A stretch of 64,000 nt of DNA, from NCBI GenBank assembly GCA_965230515.1, contig OZ246007.1, positions 1,426,001 to 1,490,000 on the forward strand, given 5' to 3'. Positions 17,514 through 26,216 of the stretch are shown here, piece by piece. The notes beneath the pieces are model-generated. The model was given only the letters and a program-made list of their open reading frames with translations, did no database searches and had not been told where the DNA came from. Made by a program: the position numbers and the translations under genes. Each line of letters begins with the position of its first letter. Positions within the stretch are counted from its first letter, which is position 1. This DNA comes from JAJFKB01 sp965230515 (lineage in GTDB: Bacteria; Pseudomonadota; Gammaproteobacteria; Pseudomonadales; IMCC2047).

Positions 17514-18743
17514 CTAAGCAAAGAACCAATATGACGCTAGAATCGCAGCGATAATACCCACCAGGTCCGCGAACAAACCACAGGCTATCGCATGCCGGAC
17601 TTTACGGATACCAACACTACCAAAGTAAACCGCGAGCACATAGAAAGTAGTTTCTGTACTGCCCTGTATAGTGGCTGCTGTCAGTGCAGGAAAGGAATCC
17701 ACACCGAAATTCGACATTGTTTCAAGCATCAATGCGCGAGAACCGCTGCCACTCAACGGTTTCATCAGCGCTGTGGGTAGCGCTTGTACAAACTGGGTAT
17801 CCATACCTAATGCTGCGACCAGCGCTTCAATTAACCAGATCAGGCCATCAAGAACGCCGCTGGCGCGAAATACACCAATTGCCACCAGCATTCCAATCAG
17901 GTAGGGAATGATACGAACCGCTACGCCAAACCCCTGTTTCGCACCACTGATGAAAGCCTCATAAATATTAATCCTGCGCCAGTAGCCGTGACATAGAAAC
18001 AGCATAATCACCGAGAATAGAATGAAGTTACCCAACTGCGATGAAAAGGGCGCCATCGCTTCACTGGGTAGCTGAGATAACACAAAAATAAGCACCGCAA
18101 GCAACAGCGCAAACCCTGACACGTAAGCTAGTACGACCCGATCCCAAATTGGCAGTTTCTGGATAGTGCTGGTGAGCAATAACCCGGCAGCCGTGGATGC
18201 TGTGGTCGCCAATAATATGGGAATAAAAACCAGCGCTGGTTCCGAAGCGCCCTGCTGAGCACGAAACAGAAAAACCGTGATCGGCAGCAAAGTCACAGAA
18301 GAGGTATTAAGCACCAGGAAAAGAATCTGCGCGTTTGAGGCTACCTGCTTGCTTGGATTAACGCTTTGCAGATCCCGCATAGCCTTCAACCCCAGCGGTG
18401 TCGCGGCATTATCCAGACCCAACATATTGGCCCCGAGATTCATGGTCACAGACCCGATAGCCGGGTGCCCCTGTGGGACATCCGGCATTAACCGGCGAAA
18501 TAGTGGTGCCAATAGCCTGGCCATCAGATGAATCAGGCCGGACTGCTCAGCGATTTTAAAGAAGCCCAACCACAGGCAAAGCACGCCTACCAGCCCGATT
18601 GCTATTTCCGCCCCCAACTTGGCCATCGTGAAGGTAGCATCAACAATTTCAGAAAAAATTTCTGCCTGACCAAATAGTAACCACTGACCAAGACTTGCTA
18701 CGAACGCGAGCAGGAAAAAGGAGAACCAGATATGGCTCAGCAC
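17514..18743 (-). CDS. Nucleoside-recognition (Gate) membrane protein, fused SpmA/SpmB type
   Basis: This is a roughly 409-residue polytopic inner-membrane protein made of two related halves. Each carries a nucleoside-recognition/Gate domain as in spore maturation proteins SpmA and SpmB. The first half has AIGSVTMNLGANMLGLDNAATPLG split across a helix break. The second half has IPYLIGMLVAIGVFRASGVL and ALMKPLSGSGSRALMLE followed by GSTETTFYVLAVYFGSVGI. Fused forms are common in proteobacteria that do not sporulate, and their substrate is unknown. GTG 18743 is preferred because GGAGG lies 5 bases upstream. A TTG at 18755 sits on that site and is unlikely. Confidence 0.88.
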   Translation of the reverse strand: MLSHIWFSFFLLAFVASLGQWLLFGQAEIFSEIVDATFTMAKLGAEIAIGLVGVLCLWLGFFKIAEQSGLIHLMARLLAPLFRRLMPDVPQGHPAIGSVTMNLGANMLGLDNAATPLGLKAMRDLQSVNPSKQVASNAQILFLVLNTSSVTLLPITVFLFRAQQGASEPALVFIPILLATTASTAAGLLLTSTIQKLPIWDRVVLAYVSGFALLLAVLIFVLSQLPSEAMAPFSSQLGNFILFSVIMLFLCHGYWRRINIYEAFISGAKQGFGVAVRIIPYLIGMLVAIGVFRASGVLDGLIWLIEALVAALGMDTQFVQALPTALMKPLSGSGSRALMLETMSNFGVDSFPALTAATIQGSTETTFYVLAVYFGSVGIRKVRHAIACGLFADLVGIIAAILASYWFFA

Positions 18744-18900
18744 ACATGCCTCCAATGAAAGTGTAGGTCTGCCGAGCCAGTCATTGCTGAACCCCGGCCA
18801 TCAATAAGAAGTTGTTGGGAAAATCCTAATGGCGCGAATGCATTACTCATTACCCCAAAATACAAATCGACCGCGCCCTATGGGGAGCGAACAGCTCAAC

Positions 18901-19236
18901 TCAATGACAAGATGATTCGAGCAGTTGTTTCGCCTCAGCTGAAATTGTCGTGATCCTGAATCCGGTTCCGTAAAAAGACGGACTTGACTGCTCACACCAC
19001 ACACTTTCCGCTTCAATGACCGCCCGATCTGTCGTATCCGAATGATTGGGCGACTGGGACAACAGCATGTATTGAAATATCGACCCTACGCTTATCGGAT
19101 TAACACTACTGGTTATCAATAAGCCATCTTTAGACCAATCCGCCACCAGGCCAATATACTCATTTGTATTACGATCAAAAACGCTAACCGTACTGCTCAA
19201 ACTCTTGCGAATATAATTCCTTCTTTCGTCCAACAT
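18901..19236 (-). CDS. PilZ domain protein (short)
   Basis: This is a 111-residue single-domain PilZ protein. The cyclic-di-GMP-binding signature is visible as an Arg-rich start (DERRNYIRKSL, the RxxxR element) and the D-x-S-x-x-G element in ADWSKDGLLIT. It probably acts as a c-di-GMP receptor in motility, adhesion or secretion, with no partner evident nearby. The start at ATG 19236 has AAGG at a normal distance. The frame is open back to 19425 but that extension overlaps coq7 on the other strand and looks non-coding. It is divergent from coq7 across about 148 bases. Confidence 0.82.
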   Translation of the reverse strand: MLDERRNYIRKSLSSTVSVFDRNTNEYIGLVADWSKDGLLITSSVNPISVGSIFQYMLLSQSPNHSDTTDRAVIEAESVWCEQSSPSFYGTGFRITTISAEAKQLLESSCH

Positions 19237-19384
19237 GGTGCCCTTCTTGTTGTTGCTACCAGCTGCCTTTATAATTGTACCTGCAATAAGCAATTTGTAC
19301 CCTACAGAGCACCCAGATAGCAAGAAAAGATTTAACCCTTTTACAATAAGCCTGCTGTCACTACCTTCGTGGTTTGAATAAACA

Positions 19385-20032
19385 ATGTCCGAGAAACGTT
19401 TGCTAACGCCAATAGACCAGCTCATTAATGCAGTTGATCACACTCTGAGAACAGTTTCCAGCCAGGTTAAACATGCGCAGCGCCAGTCTCCCGCTGAGGC
19501 GATTCCTGACACCGATCTGGACAGCTCCTCTGAGAGACACGTGGCAGGCCTTATGCGAGTCAATCATACTGGAGAGGTGTGTGCACAGGCGCTCTATCAG
19601 GGACAGGCGACTACCGCAAAACTTCCCGGCGTAAAAGAACAGATGCGTGATGCCGCGCTGGAAGAGGAGGACCATCTGGCCTGGTGCGAACAGCGCCTCA
19701 ACGAGCTAAATAGCCATACCAGCGCGCTCAATCCTCTTTTTTATGCGGGCTCTTTTGGCATTGGCGCTATAGCTGGCTTGATCGGCGATCAATGGAGTCT
19801 GGGGTTTGTCGCAGAGACCGAGAAGCAGGTATGTGCACACCTGGAAAACCATCTGAAACAATTACCAGAACAAGATCAAAAGACCCGGGCGATTCTGGAG
19901 CAAATGAGCAATGATGAAGCCCATCACGCCAGCCAGGCTATTCAGGCTGGCGCAGCAGACCTGCCGAAACCCGTAAAGCTCGGCATGAAGCTTGTCTCAA
20001 AAATCATGACCACCACCAGCTACCGGCTTTAA
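19385..20032 (+). CDS. coq7: Demethoxyubiquinone hydroxylase Coq7
   Basis: This is a 215-residue di-iron enzyme that carries out the penultimate hydroxylation in ubiquinone synthesis. The ferritin-like ligand motifs are present: MRVNHTGEVCAQALYQGQ (first Glu), LEEEDHLAWCEQRL (Glu-x-x-His), ENHLKQLP and MSNDEAHHASQAI (second Glu-x-x-His). A hydrophobic patch (FGIGAIAGLIGDQWSLGF) fits interfacial binding to the membrane. The length and all ligands are normal. Its presence implies aerobic respiration with ubiquinone. Confidence 0.94.
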   Translation: MSEKRLLTPIDQLINAVDHTLRTVSSQVKHAQRQSPAEAIPDTDLDSSSERHVAGLMRVNHTGEVCAQALYQGQATTAKLPGVKEQMRDAALEEEDHLAWCEQRLNELNSHTSALNPLFYAGSFGIGAIAGLIGDQWSLGFVAETEKQVCAHLENHLKQLPEQDQKTRAILEQMSNDEAHHASQAIQAGAADLPKPVKLGMKLVSKIMTTTSYRL

Positions 20033-20051
20033 CAAACGCCCCAATAAGCAT

Positions 20052-20690
20052 TCAGGGCGCAAGCCGCTCCACTGTCCACTGACCAGTTTCCGCCAGCTCG
20101 AATTGAAACCGGTCATGGAGCCGGTTTGGCCCACCCTGCCAAAACTCGATCTCATGTGGTTTAACCCGGTATCCCCCCCAGAATGAGGGTAGCGGCACCT
20201 CACCTTTTGAAAATTTTTGCTTTATCTCCGCAAACTTTTGCTCCAGCATCTGTCGCGACGATAGCGGTTGACTCTGGTTAGATGCCCAGGCCGCTATCTG
20301 ACTATCCTTTGGGCGTGACAGAAAATACTTAAGCACCTCCGCAGTCGACAATCTGGTGGCAACACCACATATCTTTACCTGCCGTTCCAAAGGCAACCAG
20401 GCAAAATGCAGCGCCACCTTGGAGCAGTTTTCGATCTCCTGAGCCTTCCTGCTGCCCAGGTTGGTATAAAAAACAAAACCCCGATCGTCACACTGCTTGA
20501 CCAACACCGTTCGCTGGGAAGGCTGCCCATCGCTGCCAATGGTGGCTACTGTCATCGCGGTCGGGTCGACCACCTCAGCATCAACAGCCTGCTTCAGCCA
20601 CATTTGAAACTGCACAATCGGGTTTTTATTCAGATCTTCTAAACGCAACCCATCACGAAGATACTCCCTGCGTATTTGGTCAATATTCAT
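20052..20690 (-). CDS. pdxH: Pyridoxamine/pyridoxine 5'-phosphate oxidase
   Basis: This is a 212-residue FMN enzyme that makes pyridoxal 5'-phosphate from pyridoxamine or pyridoxine phosphate. It shows RTVLVKQCDDRGFVFYTN for FMN contacts, the substrate segment WASNQSQPLSSR, and the C-terminal signature FWGGYRVKPHEIEFWQGG followed by NRLHDRF. It is full length. Its ATG lies 3 bases after the stop of the OsmC-family gene, so the two are co-transcribed. It is convergent with coq7 across only 19 bases. Confidence 0.95.
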   Translation of the reverse strand: MNIDQIRREYLRDGLRLEDLNKNPIVQFQMWLKQAVDAEVVDPTAMTVATIGSDGQPSQRTVLVKQCDDRGFVFYTNLGSRKAQEIENCSKVALHFAWLPLERQVKICGVATRLSTAEVLKYFLSRPKDSQIAAWASNQSQPLSSRQMLEQKFAEIKQKFSKGEVPLPSFWGGYRVKPHEIEFWQGGPNRLHDRFQFELAETGQWTVERLAP

Positions 20691-20693
20691 CGG

Positions 20694-21128
20694 TTAACCA
20701 CTCTGCACTTGTGAATCAATCACCTCAAAGCTGTGTGTAATCTCCACACCGGCCTTTTCAAGCATAATCGAAGCAGAACAAAACTTTTCGGCGGACAGCG
20801 CCACTGCTCTCTCTACCGCAGAAGGTTTTAAATTGCGTCCGGTCACCTCAAAGTGAATACCAATCTTTGTGAATACTGCTGGAACCTCGTCTGCTCGCTC
20901 CGCCGACAACACAGCCACGCAATCGGTCACATCCTGTCGTGATTTTTTAAGGATATTCATCACATCAAAGGACGTGCAACCACCAAGACCAGCAAGCATT
21001 AACTCCATTGGCCGCATCCCCGTATTACAACCGCCATGAGATTCCGGCCCCTCAACAGTCATCGAGTGGCCACTACCAGATTCTGCTAAAAATCTGACGC
21101 CATCTATCCATTTTATCTTTGCTTTCAT
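20694..21128 (-). CDS. OsmC family protein (YhfA-like)
   Basis: This is a 144-residue protein of the OsmC/Ohr superfamily. It has the first conserved Cys in LAGLGGCTSFDVMNILKK and the second in EKFCSASIMLEKAGVEI, the pair that forms the peroxidatic thiol centre. The spacing and the N-terminal start MKAKIKWIDGVRFL fit the YhfA branch better than OsmC or Ohr themselves. A role in thiol-dependent peroxide removal is likely but unproven for this branch. It is translated just upstream of pdxH. Confidence 0.88.
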   Translation of the reverse strand: MKAKIKWIDGVRFLAESGSGHSMTVEGPESHGGCNTGMRPMELMLAGLGGCTSFDVMNILKKSRQDVTDCVAVLSAERADEVPAVFTKIGIHFEVTGRNLKPSAVERAVALSAEKFCSASIMLEKAGVEITHSFEVIDSQVQSG

Positions 21129-21190
21129 AAACTACCCGCTAGTCACTTGAGTCAGGGGGGGTATTATATGTCTCATACGGAGATTGAGAA

Positions 21191-22045
21191 ATGAATCTTT
21201 TTACAGATATTGAATCCTGGTTAACTGGTCAGGGAAGAAAAGGCCCATTTACCTACAAACCTTTATCAGGCGGTTGTATTTGTGAGAGCTGGCTTCTCCA
21301 GTGCGCTGACCAGCAATCCTACTTTGTAAAAACACTAACCAACGCACCCGAAGGACTTTTTAAAGCAGAAGCCACCGGTCTGCGCGCAATTCACGCTACG
21401 GGCAGCTTAACAACCCCAACCATTTTCCATCAAACCAACAACTTCCTGGTATTGGAATACCTGCCCGCCACAGTGAAAGCCGCAGACTACTGGGAGCAAC
21501 TCGCAAAGATGCTGGCAAAGATGCACCACCAGCCCAGGCCGGAATTCGGCTTCCCATGCACAACCTATTGCGGCAGGACACCCCAACCCAACAGTAAAGA
21601 ATGTAACGGGGCTGTTTTCTTTGCCGAGCAGCGATTGCTTTATCAGGCAAAACTTGCGCACAGTCGAGGACTATTGGACCAGCGAACACTAAACAGTGTG
21701 AAATCACTGTGCGACAGGCTGGACCAACTCATACCTGAGCAACCTGCATGCCTGATACACGGCGATCTGTGGTCCGGCAACCTGCATACTAATAGCAAAG
21801 GTGATCCGGTCGTCATTGATCCTGCCTGCTATTGGGGGTGGGCGGAAGCCGATATCGCCATGACCCGGCTCTTTGGCGGTTTTCCCGAAACCTTCTATGA
21901 CAACTACCTCAATTGTCATCCATTTGAGCCTGGCTGGATGGATCGGATCGATATCTATAATCTCTATCATCTCCTCAATCACTTAAACCTGTTCGGCAGC
22001 AGTTATTACTCACAAGTAACAAAAATTCTCAAACGTTACCTTTAA
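21191..22045 (+). CDS. Fructosamine kinase family protein
   Basis: This is a 284-residue protein of the fructosamine-3-kinase/ketosamine kinase family, with an aminoglycoside-phosphotransferase-like fold. The substrate- and ATP-binding lobe begins YKPLSGGCICESWLL, with the kinase Lys in SYFVKTLTNA and the Glu in FKAEATGLRAI. The catalytic loop is CLIHGDLWSGNLHTN with the essential Asp and Asn, and the metal Asp is in PVVIDPACYWGWAEADIAMT. Family members repair early glycation of proteins or small amines. The bacterial substrate is not known. The length is typical (about 285-290). It is divergent from the OsmC-pdxH pair across 62 bases. Confidence 0.92.
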   Translation: MNLFTDIESWLTGQGRKGPFTYKPLSGGCICESWLLQCADQQSYFVKTLTNAPEGLFKAEATGLRAIHATGSLTTPTIFHQTNNFLVLEYLPATVKAADYWEQLAKMLAKMHHQPRPEFGFPCTTYCGRTPQPNSKECNGAVFFAEQRLLYQAKLAHSRGLLDQRTLNSVKSLCDRLDQLIPEQPACLIHGDLWSGNLHTNSKGDPVVIDPACYWGWAEADIAMTRLFGGFPETFYDNYLNCHPFEPGWMDRIDIYNLYHLLNHLNLFGSSYYSQVTKILKRYL

Positions 22046-22134
22046 TCACATCACCATCACCTGTGAATAAAACTGGTCGGGAGTCAAACTCTGGCTTAAA
22101 CACCTATTTTTTATAAAATAAACCGTAACTACGC

Positions 22135-22163
22135 TTGACAAGATACGGATTCACTACTATTCT
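22135..22163 (+). promoter_or_regulatory. Sigma-70 promoter for candidate small RNA
   Basis: A perfect -35 box TTGACA (22135-22140) is followed after 17 bases by TATTCT (22158-22163). The predicted start is near 22170, with no coding frame following and a strong terminator about 110 bases downstream. It is the best sigma-70 match in this 449-base gap between genes. Confidence 0.6.
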
Positions 22164-22169
22164 TAAAAA

Positions 22170-22280
22170 ACACTGATTTGTTACCTTTATTCACACAAAG
22201 GAAACGCCAGTAACAATTTTCCTCCCACACATACCCCTATGTGTGTTCTTACGGATGGCCCTTCTGCCATCCGTTTTTTT
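22170..22280 (+). ncRNA. Candidate small regulatory RNA, about 110 nt
   Basis: This stretch between a consensus promoter and a strong intrinsic terminator has no plausible reading frame. The predicted RNA starts with an AU-rich single-stranded part (22170-22220) that holds AAAGGAAAC and a pyrimidine run TTTTCCTCCC. It then folds into a perfect 8-bp hairpin (CACACATA, loop CCCC, TATGTGTG, 22226-22245) and ends in the terminator hairpin. A short 5' seed region, a middle hairpin and a Rho-independent end with a long U-run is the usual plan of an Hfq-dependent small RNA. I do not recognise a named family. The next gene has its own promoter at 22438, so this is not simply its leader. Confidence 0.5.
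22251..22280 (+). terminator. Strong intrinsic terminator
   Basis: A perfect 9-bp stem (ACGGATGGC / GCCATCCGT) with a 6-base loop (CCTTCT) is followed by seven T residues (22274-22280). It ends the candidate small RNA and would also stop read-through from the fructosamine kinase gene. Confidence 0.85.
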
Positions 22281-22437
22281 ATGCCTGAAAAAAAACCGCA
22301 TCCAGAAAGGCTTTAACTGCCAAAACGCTATTTAACTTTCACTTTCGAGTACTTTCAAAACACCACTACTCGAAATTGGCTGATGAAAATCATACCCCAA
22401 CAGCACGAATTGCAATCCAACAGTTATTTTTCTCTAA

Positions 22438-22446
22438 TGCTATACT
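22438..22446 (+). promoter_or_regulatory. Extended -10 promoter of the PilZ gene
   Basis: TGCTATACT is an extended -10 element (TG-n-TATACT) 49 bases before the ATG at 22495. No good -35 box is found at the right distance, which extended -10 promoters do not need. The predicted start is near 22453. Confidence 0.5.
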
Positions 22447-22494
22447 CTCTCGGGCCGATAGTTGATTAGAGAACAAGTTTTCGAAAAACATATT

Positions 22495-23391
22495 ATGAGC
22501 ACCCTACAGAATTTACCGAACACTGAAGCCATCAACCACTCCGGCGACATCAGCGCCCGGCAACTGGATGAGGTATTCTCCTATTTCCCAATTGGCGATC
22601 GCATCAAATATTACCCTGAATACCAGGCTAACCTGACGATGGAATCGCTGGTACTGGGCTACCAGATTAACGGGCATACAATCTATTCCCAAAACCACAT
22701 TACGATCAAATCAGGCTCCTCAGGCAAGGCGCTCATTCAATTGCATCATAACAACCAGGATATCGAGTTGAGCCGAATCGATAGTCTTTGCCTGATTTTA
22801 CCCGGCAAGGCTGGCGAGGAGTATAAATTGAACTTCCTTAGCAAAGCTTCCCTGGGCAGTCGGGGCCAGTTTCGCAATGGCAACGCAATCACCCTGGTAG
22901 CCCGCTACCATGAAAGGGGTGTGATTGAACTGGAAAGTAGCGTCAGGGAGTCTTTCATACCCAAAGACGGATACTACCGAAATCACCGTCTGGTTTTACT
23001 GGATGTTATTGCCGACAGCCTTAAGGTAAGCGAACAAAGAACGCACCACCGGCTGCAAACCAACATTGTAGCAAAGCTGCTCCATGCATCAAGCCAGACC
23101 ACCTACAGCTGTATTGTCAGCAATTATTCAGAAGTCAGCGCCCAGATAAAACTGGATCAAAGCGATCCTGCAGCCAAGGCATTTAGAAACGGTGACAAGA
23201 TCACCCTCACCCTGAAAATCGACCAGCTGCACAGAACTTTTGTCATTAAAGGCGTTATTATGCGGATCAATCCACAAACGCTAATTGTAACCTTACAGGA
23301 GCTTATGGTTGAAGGTGAGTTCAAGCCGATTGAACTGATTGATGCCCTGGATATCAAAGCCTGCATACTGCAACACCCGGATTCACATTAA
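22495..23391 (+). CDS. PilZ domain protein (long, two-domain)
   Basis: This is a 298-residue cytoplasmic protein. The C-terminal third has the PilZ fold with the Arg-rich element QRTHHRLQTNIVAKLL and the following strand IVSNYSEVSAQIKL, in which the usual D/N-x-S-x-x-G is degraded (NYSEVS). The N-terminal part (about residues 40-170) is beta-rich and resembles the YcgR-type N-domain seen in flagellar-brake proteins, a weak resemblance only. I chose ATG 22495. The upstream TTG at 22462 lacks a ribosome site. The altered second motif means cyclic-di-GMP binding should not be assumed. It stands alone, followed 131 bases later by fabA. Confidence 0.7.
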   Translation: MSTLQNLPNTEAINHSGDISARQLDEVFSYFPIGDRIKYYPEYQANLTMESLVLGYQINGHTIYSQNHITIKSGSSGKALIQLHHNNQDIELSRIDSLCLILPGKAGEEYKLNFLSKASLGSRGQFRNGNAITLVARYHERGVIELESSVRESFIPKDGYYRNHRLVLLDVIADSLKVSEQRTHHRLQTNIVAKLLHASSQTTYSCIVSNYSEVSAQIKLDQSDPAAKAFRNGDKITLTLKIDQLHRTFVIKGVIMRINPQTLIVTLQELMVEGEFKPIELIDALDIKACILQHPDSH

Positions 23392-23522
23392 GCAGACAGC
23401 AACAGGGGCAACTTGCGCTGCCTAATCACTCTTCTGACAAACCCGGCCTAAAAATTCTGTGACAGGATGCTAGGTTGTTGCGTACAATACCGCAATTAAT
23501 AAAGACCCTTTTGGAATACTGG

Positions 23523-24041
23523 ATGACACAAAGACAACAATCCTTCACCAAAGAAGAACTGCTAAGTTGTGGCCGCGGCGAAATGTTTGGCCCGGGTAAC
23601 GCCCAACTTCCTATCCCCAATATGTTAATGATTGATCGAATTACCGACATATCCACCGACACCGGTGTCTATAACAAGGGCAGCATTACTGCCGAACTGG
23701 ATGTCACACCTGACCTTTGGTTTTTCGATTGCCACTTTCCGGGAGATCCCGTGATGCCCGGCTGCCTGGGTCTGGATGCAATGTGGCAATTGGTAGGATT
23801 TTACCTGGGATGGATGGGACACCCGGGCAAAGGACGGGCTTTGGGATGCGGCGAAGTTAAATTCACCGGGCAAATCTTGCCCAGCGCCTCAAAAGTCACC
23901 TACAACATCGACTTAAAGCGAGTCATTACACGAAAGTTGATTTTGGGTATCGGTGATGGACGCCTCGCCGTTGATGGCAAGGAAATCTACACGGCCAAAG
24001 ATTTAAGAGTTGGCCTGTTTAAGTCTACGGATAGCTTCTAA
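23523..24041 (+). CDS. fabA: 3-hydroxydecanoyl-ACP dehydratase/isomerase
   Basis: This is a 172-residue dimeric hot-dog enzyme that dehydrates 3-hydroxydecanoyl-ACP and isomerises the double bond, the branch point to unsaturated fatty acids. The catalytic His is in WFFDCHFPGDPVMPG and the catalytic Asp in CLGLDAMWQLVGFYLGW. The start MTQRQQSFTKEELLSCGRG matches the family. The frame is open 16 codons further upstream without conservation, so ATG 23523 is used. It pairs with fabB 157 bases downstream, the usual fabA-fabB arrangement. Confidence 0.96.
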   Translation: MTQRQQSFTKEELLSCGRGEMFGPGNAQLPIPNMLMIDRITDISTDTGVYNKGSITAELDVTPDLWFFDCHFPGDPVMPGCLGLDAMWQLVGFYLGWMGHPGKGRALGCGEVKFTGQILPSASKVTYNIDLKRVITRKLILGIGDGRLAVDGKEIYTAKDLRVGLFKSTDSF

Positions 24042-24122
24042 CAGACCAATCAATTCACGAAATATGGGTAACGTATAAGGAATGCTTGCATGTTTATCCA
24101 AAAACACACAACCCATATGTAA

Positions 24123-24128
24123 TATAAT
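24123..24128 (+). promoter_or_regulatory. Possible -10 box upstream of fabB
   Basis: A perfect TATAAT sits in the 157-base gap between fabA and fabB, 71 bases before the fabB start. There is no good -35 at 16-18 bases, so if real it would need an activator. The fabA-fabB pair may otherwise be a single transcript. Confidence 0.3.
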
Positions 24129-24198
24129 GGGCACTTTGAGACCGAACCAATTACAGTTAACGCAAGCAGTCTATTGAGCGGTCCAAGAAGGAATAGTT

Positions 24199-25416
24199 AT
24201 GAAACGCGTCGTAGTAACAGGTATGGGGATAGTTTCCTGCCTAGGCAACGATAAAGAATCCGTATTAAATTCCCTGCAACAAGGTAAATCAGGTATACGC
24301 CTGAAAGAGGAATATGTCGAACTGGGGCTGCGCAGCCATATTGCTGGCAGCATCAATATCGATACTGCCGAAGCAATAGATCGGCGTGACCGGCGGTTTA
24401 TGAGCGATACAGCAGCCTACGCCTATATTGCCATGCAACAGGCCATTGACGACGCTGAACTATCACCTCAGCTGGTTTCAAATGAACGTTGCGGGCTGAT
24501 CGCTGGCTCCGGCGGACCTTCGCTCTCAAATGTAGTCGAGGTTGCCGACGTCCTTCGTGCAAAAGGTGTTAAACGCCTTGGCCCTTACCGGGTTCCAAAG
24601 AGCATGAGCAGCACCGTATCCGCTTGCCTGGCGACCCCCTTTAAAATCAGAGGCGTCAATTATTCGATCACCTCAGCCTGTTCCACCAGCGCTCACTGCA
24701 TTGGTAATGCCATGGAGCTTATCCAGATGGGCAAACAGGATATTGTTTTTGCCGGCGGCGGAGAAGAGGAGCACTGGACCTTCACGGCTCAATTTGACGC
24801 GATGGGCGCCCTTTCAACAAAATACAACGATACACCTGAAAAAGCATCCCGAGCCTATGATGTCGATCGGGACGGTTTTGTGATCGCTGGTGGCGGAGCT
24901 ATGCTGGTAGTCGAGGAACGTGAGCACGCCATTAACCGTGGCGCCAGAATTTACGCAGAAATCACCGGCTATGGTGCCACTTCAGACGGATTTGACATGG
25001 TTTCCCCGTCCGGCGAAGGGGCTGTTCGTTGTATGCGTCAGGCGATGGCAACCAGCAATCAGCCTGTTGATTATATTAACGCCCATGGAACCAGCACTCC
25101 GGTGGGCGACATAAAAGAACTGAACGCGGTAAAAGAGGTTTTCGGTGACAAAGTACCGATGATCTCCTCAACAAAATCTTTGTCAGGTCATTCGCTAGGA
25201 GCTGCAGGCGCACACGAGGCAATCTATAGCCTGTTGATGATGGAGAATAACTTTATTGCCGCCTCGGCCAATGTAGACACTCTAGACCCTGAAGCTGAAG
25301 GGATGCCCATTGTGACTGAGCGCAAGGATAACGCCGAAATCAACACCATGATGTCAAATAGCTTTGGGTTTGGCGGCACCAATGCCTCACTAATCTTTCA
25401 GCGACACGACAGCTAG
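24199..25416 (+). CDS. fabB: Beta-ketoacyl-ACP synthase I
   Basis: This is a 405-residue condensing enzyme that elongates the cis-3-decenoyl-ACP made by FabA and other acyl-ACPs. The Cys-His-His triad is complete: SACSTSAHCIGNAMEL (nucleophile Cys near 163), NAHGTSTPVGDIKEL and SLSGHSLGAAGAHE. FGFGGTNASLIF is the C-terminal Gly loop. AAGGAA lies upstream of ATG 24199. The sequence is of the FabB rather than FabF subtype (length about 405, start MKRVVVTGMGIVSCLG). Confidence 0.96.
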   Translation: MKRVVVTGMGIVSCLGNDKESVLNSLQQGKSGIRLKEEYVELGLRSHIAGSINIDTAEAIDRRDRRFMSDTAAYAYIAMQQAIDDAELSPQLVSNERCGLIAGSGGPSLSNVVEVADVLRAKGVKRLGPYRVPKSMSSTVSACLATPFKIRGVNYSITSACSTSAHCIGNAMELIQMGKQDIVFAGGGEEEHWTFTAQFDAMGALSTKYNDTPEKASRAYDVDRDGFVIAGGGAMLVVEEREHAINRGARIYAEITGYGATSDGFDMVSPSGEGAVRCMRQAMATSNQPVDYINAHGTSTPVGDIKELNAVKEVFGDKVPMISSTKSLSGHSLGAAGAHEAIYSLLMMENNFIAASANVDTLDPEAEGMPIVTERKDNAEINTMMSNSFGFGGTNASLIFQRHDS

Positions 25417-25447
25417 CAGGCGGGCCCGGAGAAAGCATAAATTGCTA

Positions 25448-26176
25448 TCAGGTTACAGCAACGATTTCCCGGTGCCGCTCAATCCACTGACTGGATTCAT
25501 GGTGCAGATCCTCAACACTTCTACCTTCAGGGAGAATAGGCGCGCCAAATACCATTTTCAGCTCGCCTGGTCGCTTCAAAAAACCTTTCGCCGGCCAGAT
25601 CTCTCCAGCATTGTGCGCAACAGGGATTATGGGCGCTCCTGTTTGCGCCGCCAGCAACGCTCCGGTTTTTGAAAAACGGACACGTCTGCCGGGATCAACA
25701 CGAGTACCTTCAGGAAAAATAAGCACCCAAAAACCCTGCGCTAGCTTTTCGGAACCCTGCTGAACAATTTGCTTCAAAGCCCCGGTTTTTATCTTTCTAT
25801 CGATCGCTATCGGGTTAATCAGCGCTAACGCCCAGCCAAAAAAGGGTAGTCGCAGCAGCTCCTTTTTGAGTACCGTGCACAACGGCGAGACTACCGTTTG
25901 CAGATAAAAAGTCTCCCACTCACTCTGATGGTTACTCACGATTATACCGGCCTCAATACCGTCCAGGTTCTCCAGACCTTCTATTCTGTAGCGTACGCCG
26001 CAGGCCAGACTGAACCACCTGATAACAAACCGGTTGAGCAAAATCGCAAACTTAAAACGCTTACGCATGGGTAGCAAAGGTAACACTACCAAGCAAACTG
26101 CCGAATGGATAAACGTCGCAATAGCGAAAACCAATATAAATATTGATGACCGAATATAATTTATTATTTTACTCAT
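25448..26176 (-). CDS. 1-acyl-sn-glycerol-3-phosphate acyltransferase family protein
   Basis: This is a 242-residue membrane-bound PlsC-family acyltransferase, probably making phosphatidic acid from lysophosphatidic acid. It has an N-terminal hydrophobic anchor (SIFILVFAIATFIHSAVCLV). Motif I reads NHQSEWETF, with Glu where the classical HxxxxD has Asp, a variant also known in Pseudomonas PlsC homologues. Motif III is FPEGTRVDPG and motif IV is IIPVAHNAG. It lies 40 bases downstream of a small membrane-peptide frame on the same strand and is convergent with fabB, which fits a lipid-synthesis neighbourhood. The gene symbol is not certain because gammaproteobacteria have several paralogues. Confidence 0.88.
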   Translation of the reverse strand: MSKIINYIRSSIFILVFAIATFIHSAVCLVVLPLLPMRKRFKFAILLNRFVIRWFSLACGVRYRIEGLENLDGIEAGIIVSNHQSEWETFYLQTVVSPLCTVLKKELLRLPFFGWALALINPIAIDRKIKTGALKQIVQQGSEKLAQGFWVLIFPEGTRVDPGRRVRFSKTGALLAAQTGAPIIPVAHNAGEIWPAKGFLKRPGELKMVFGAPILPEGRSVEDLHHESSQWIERHREIVAVT

Positions 26177-26216
26177 TAATTCCGATTGTTACCCTGTATT
26201 AATGCCTTGCAAAACC

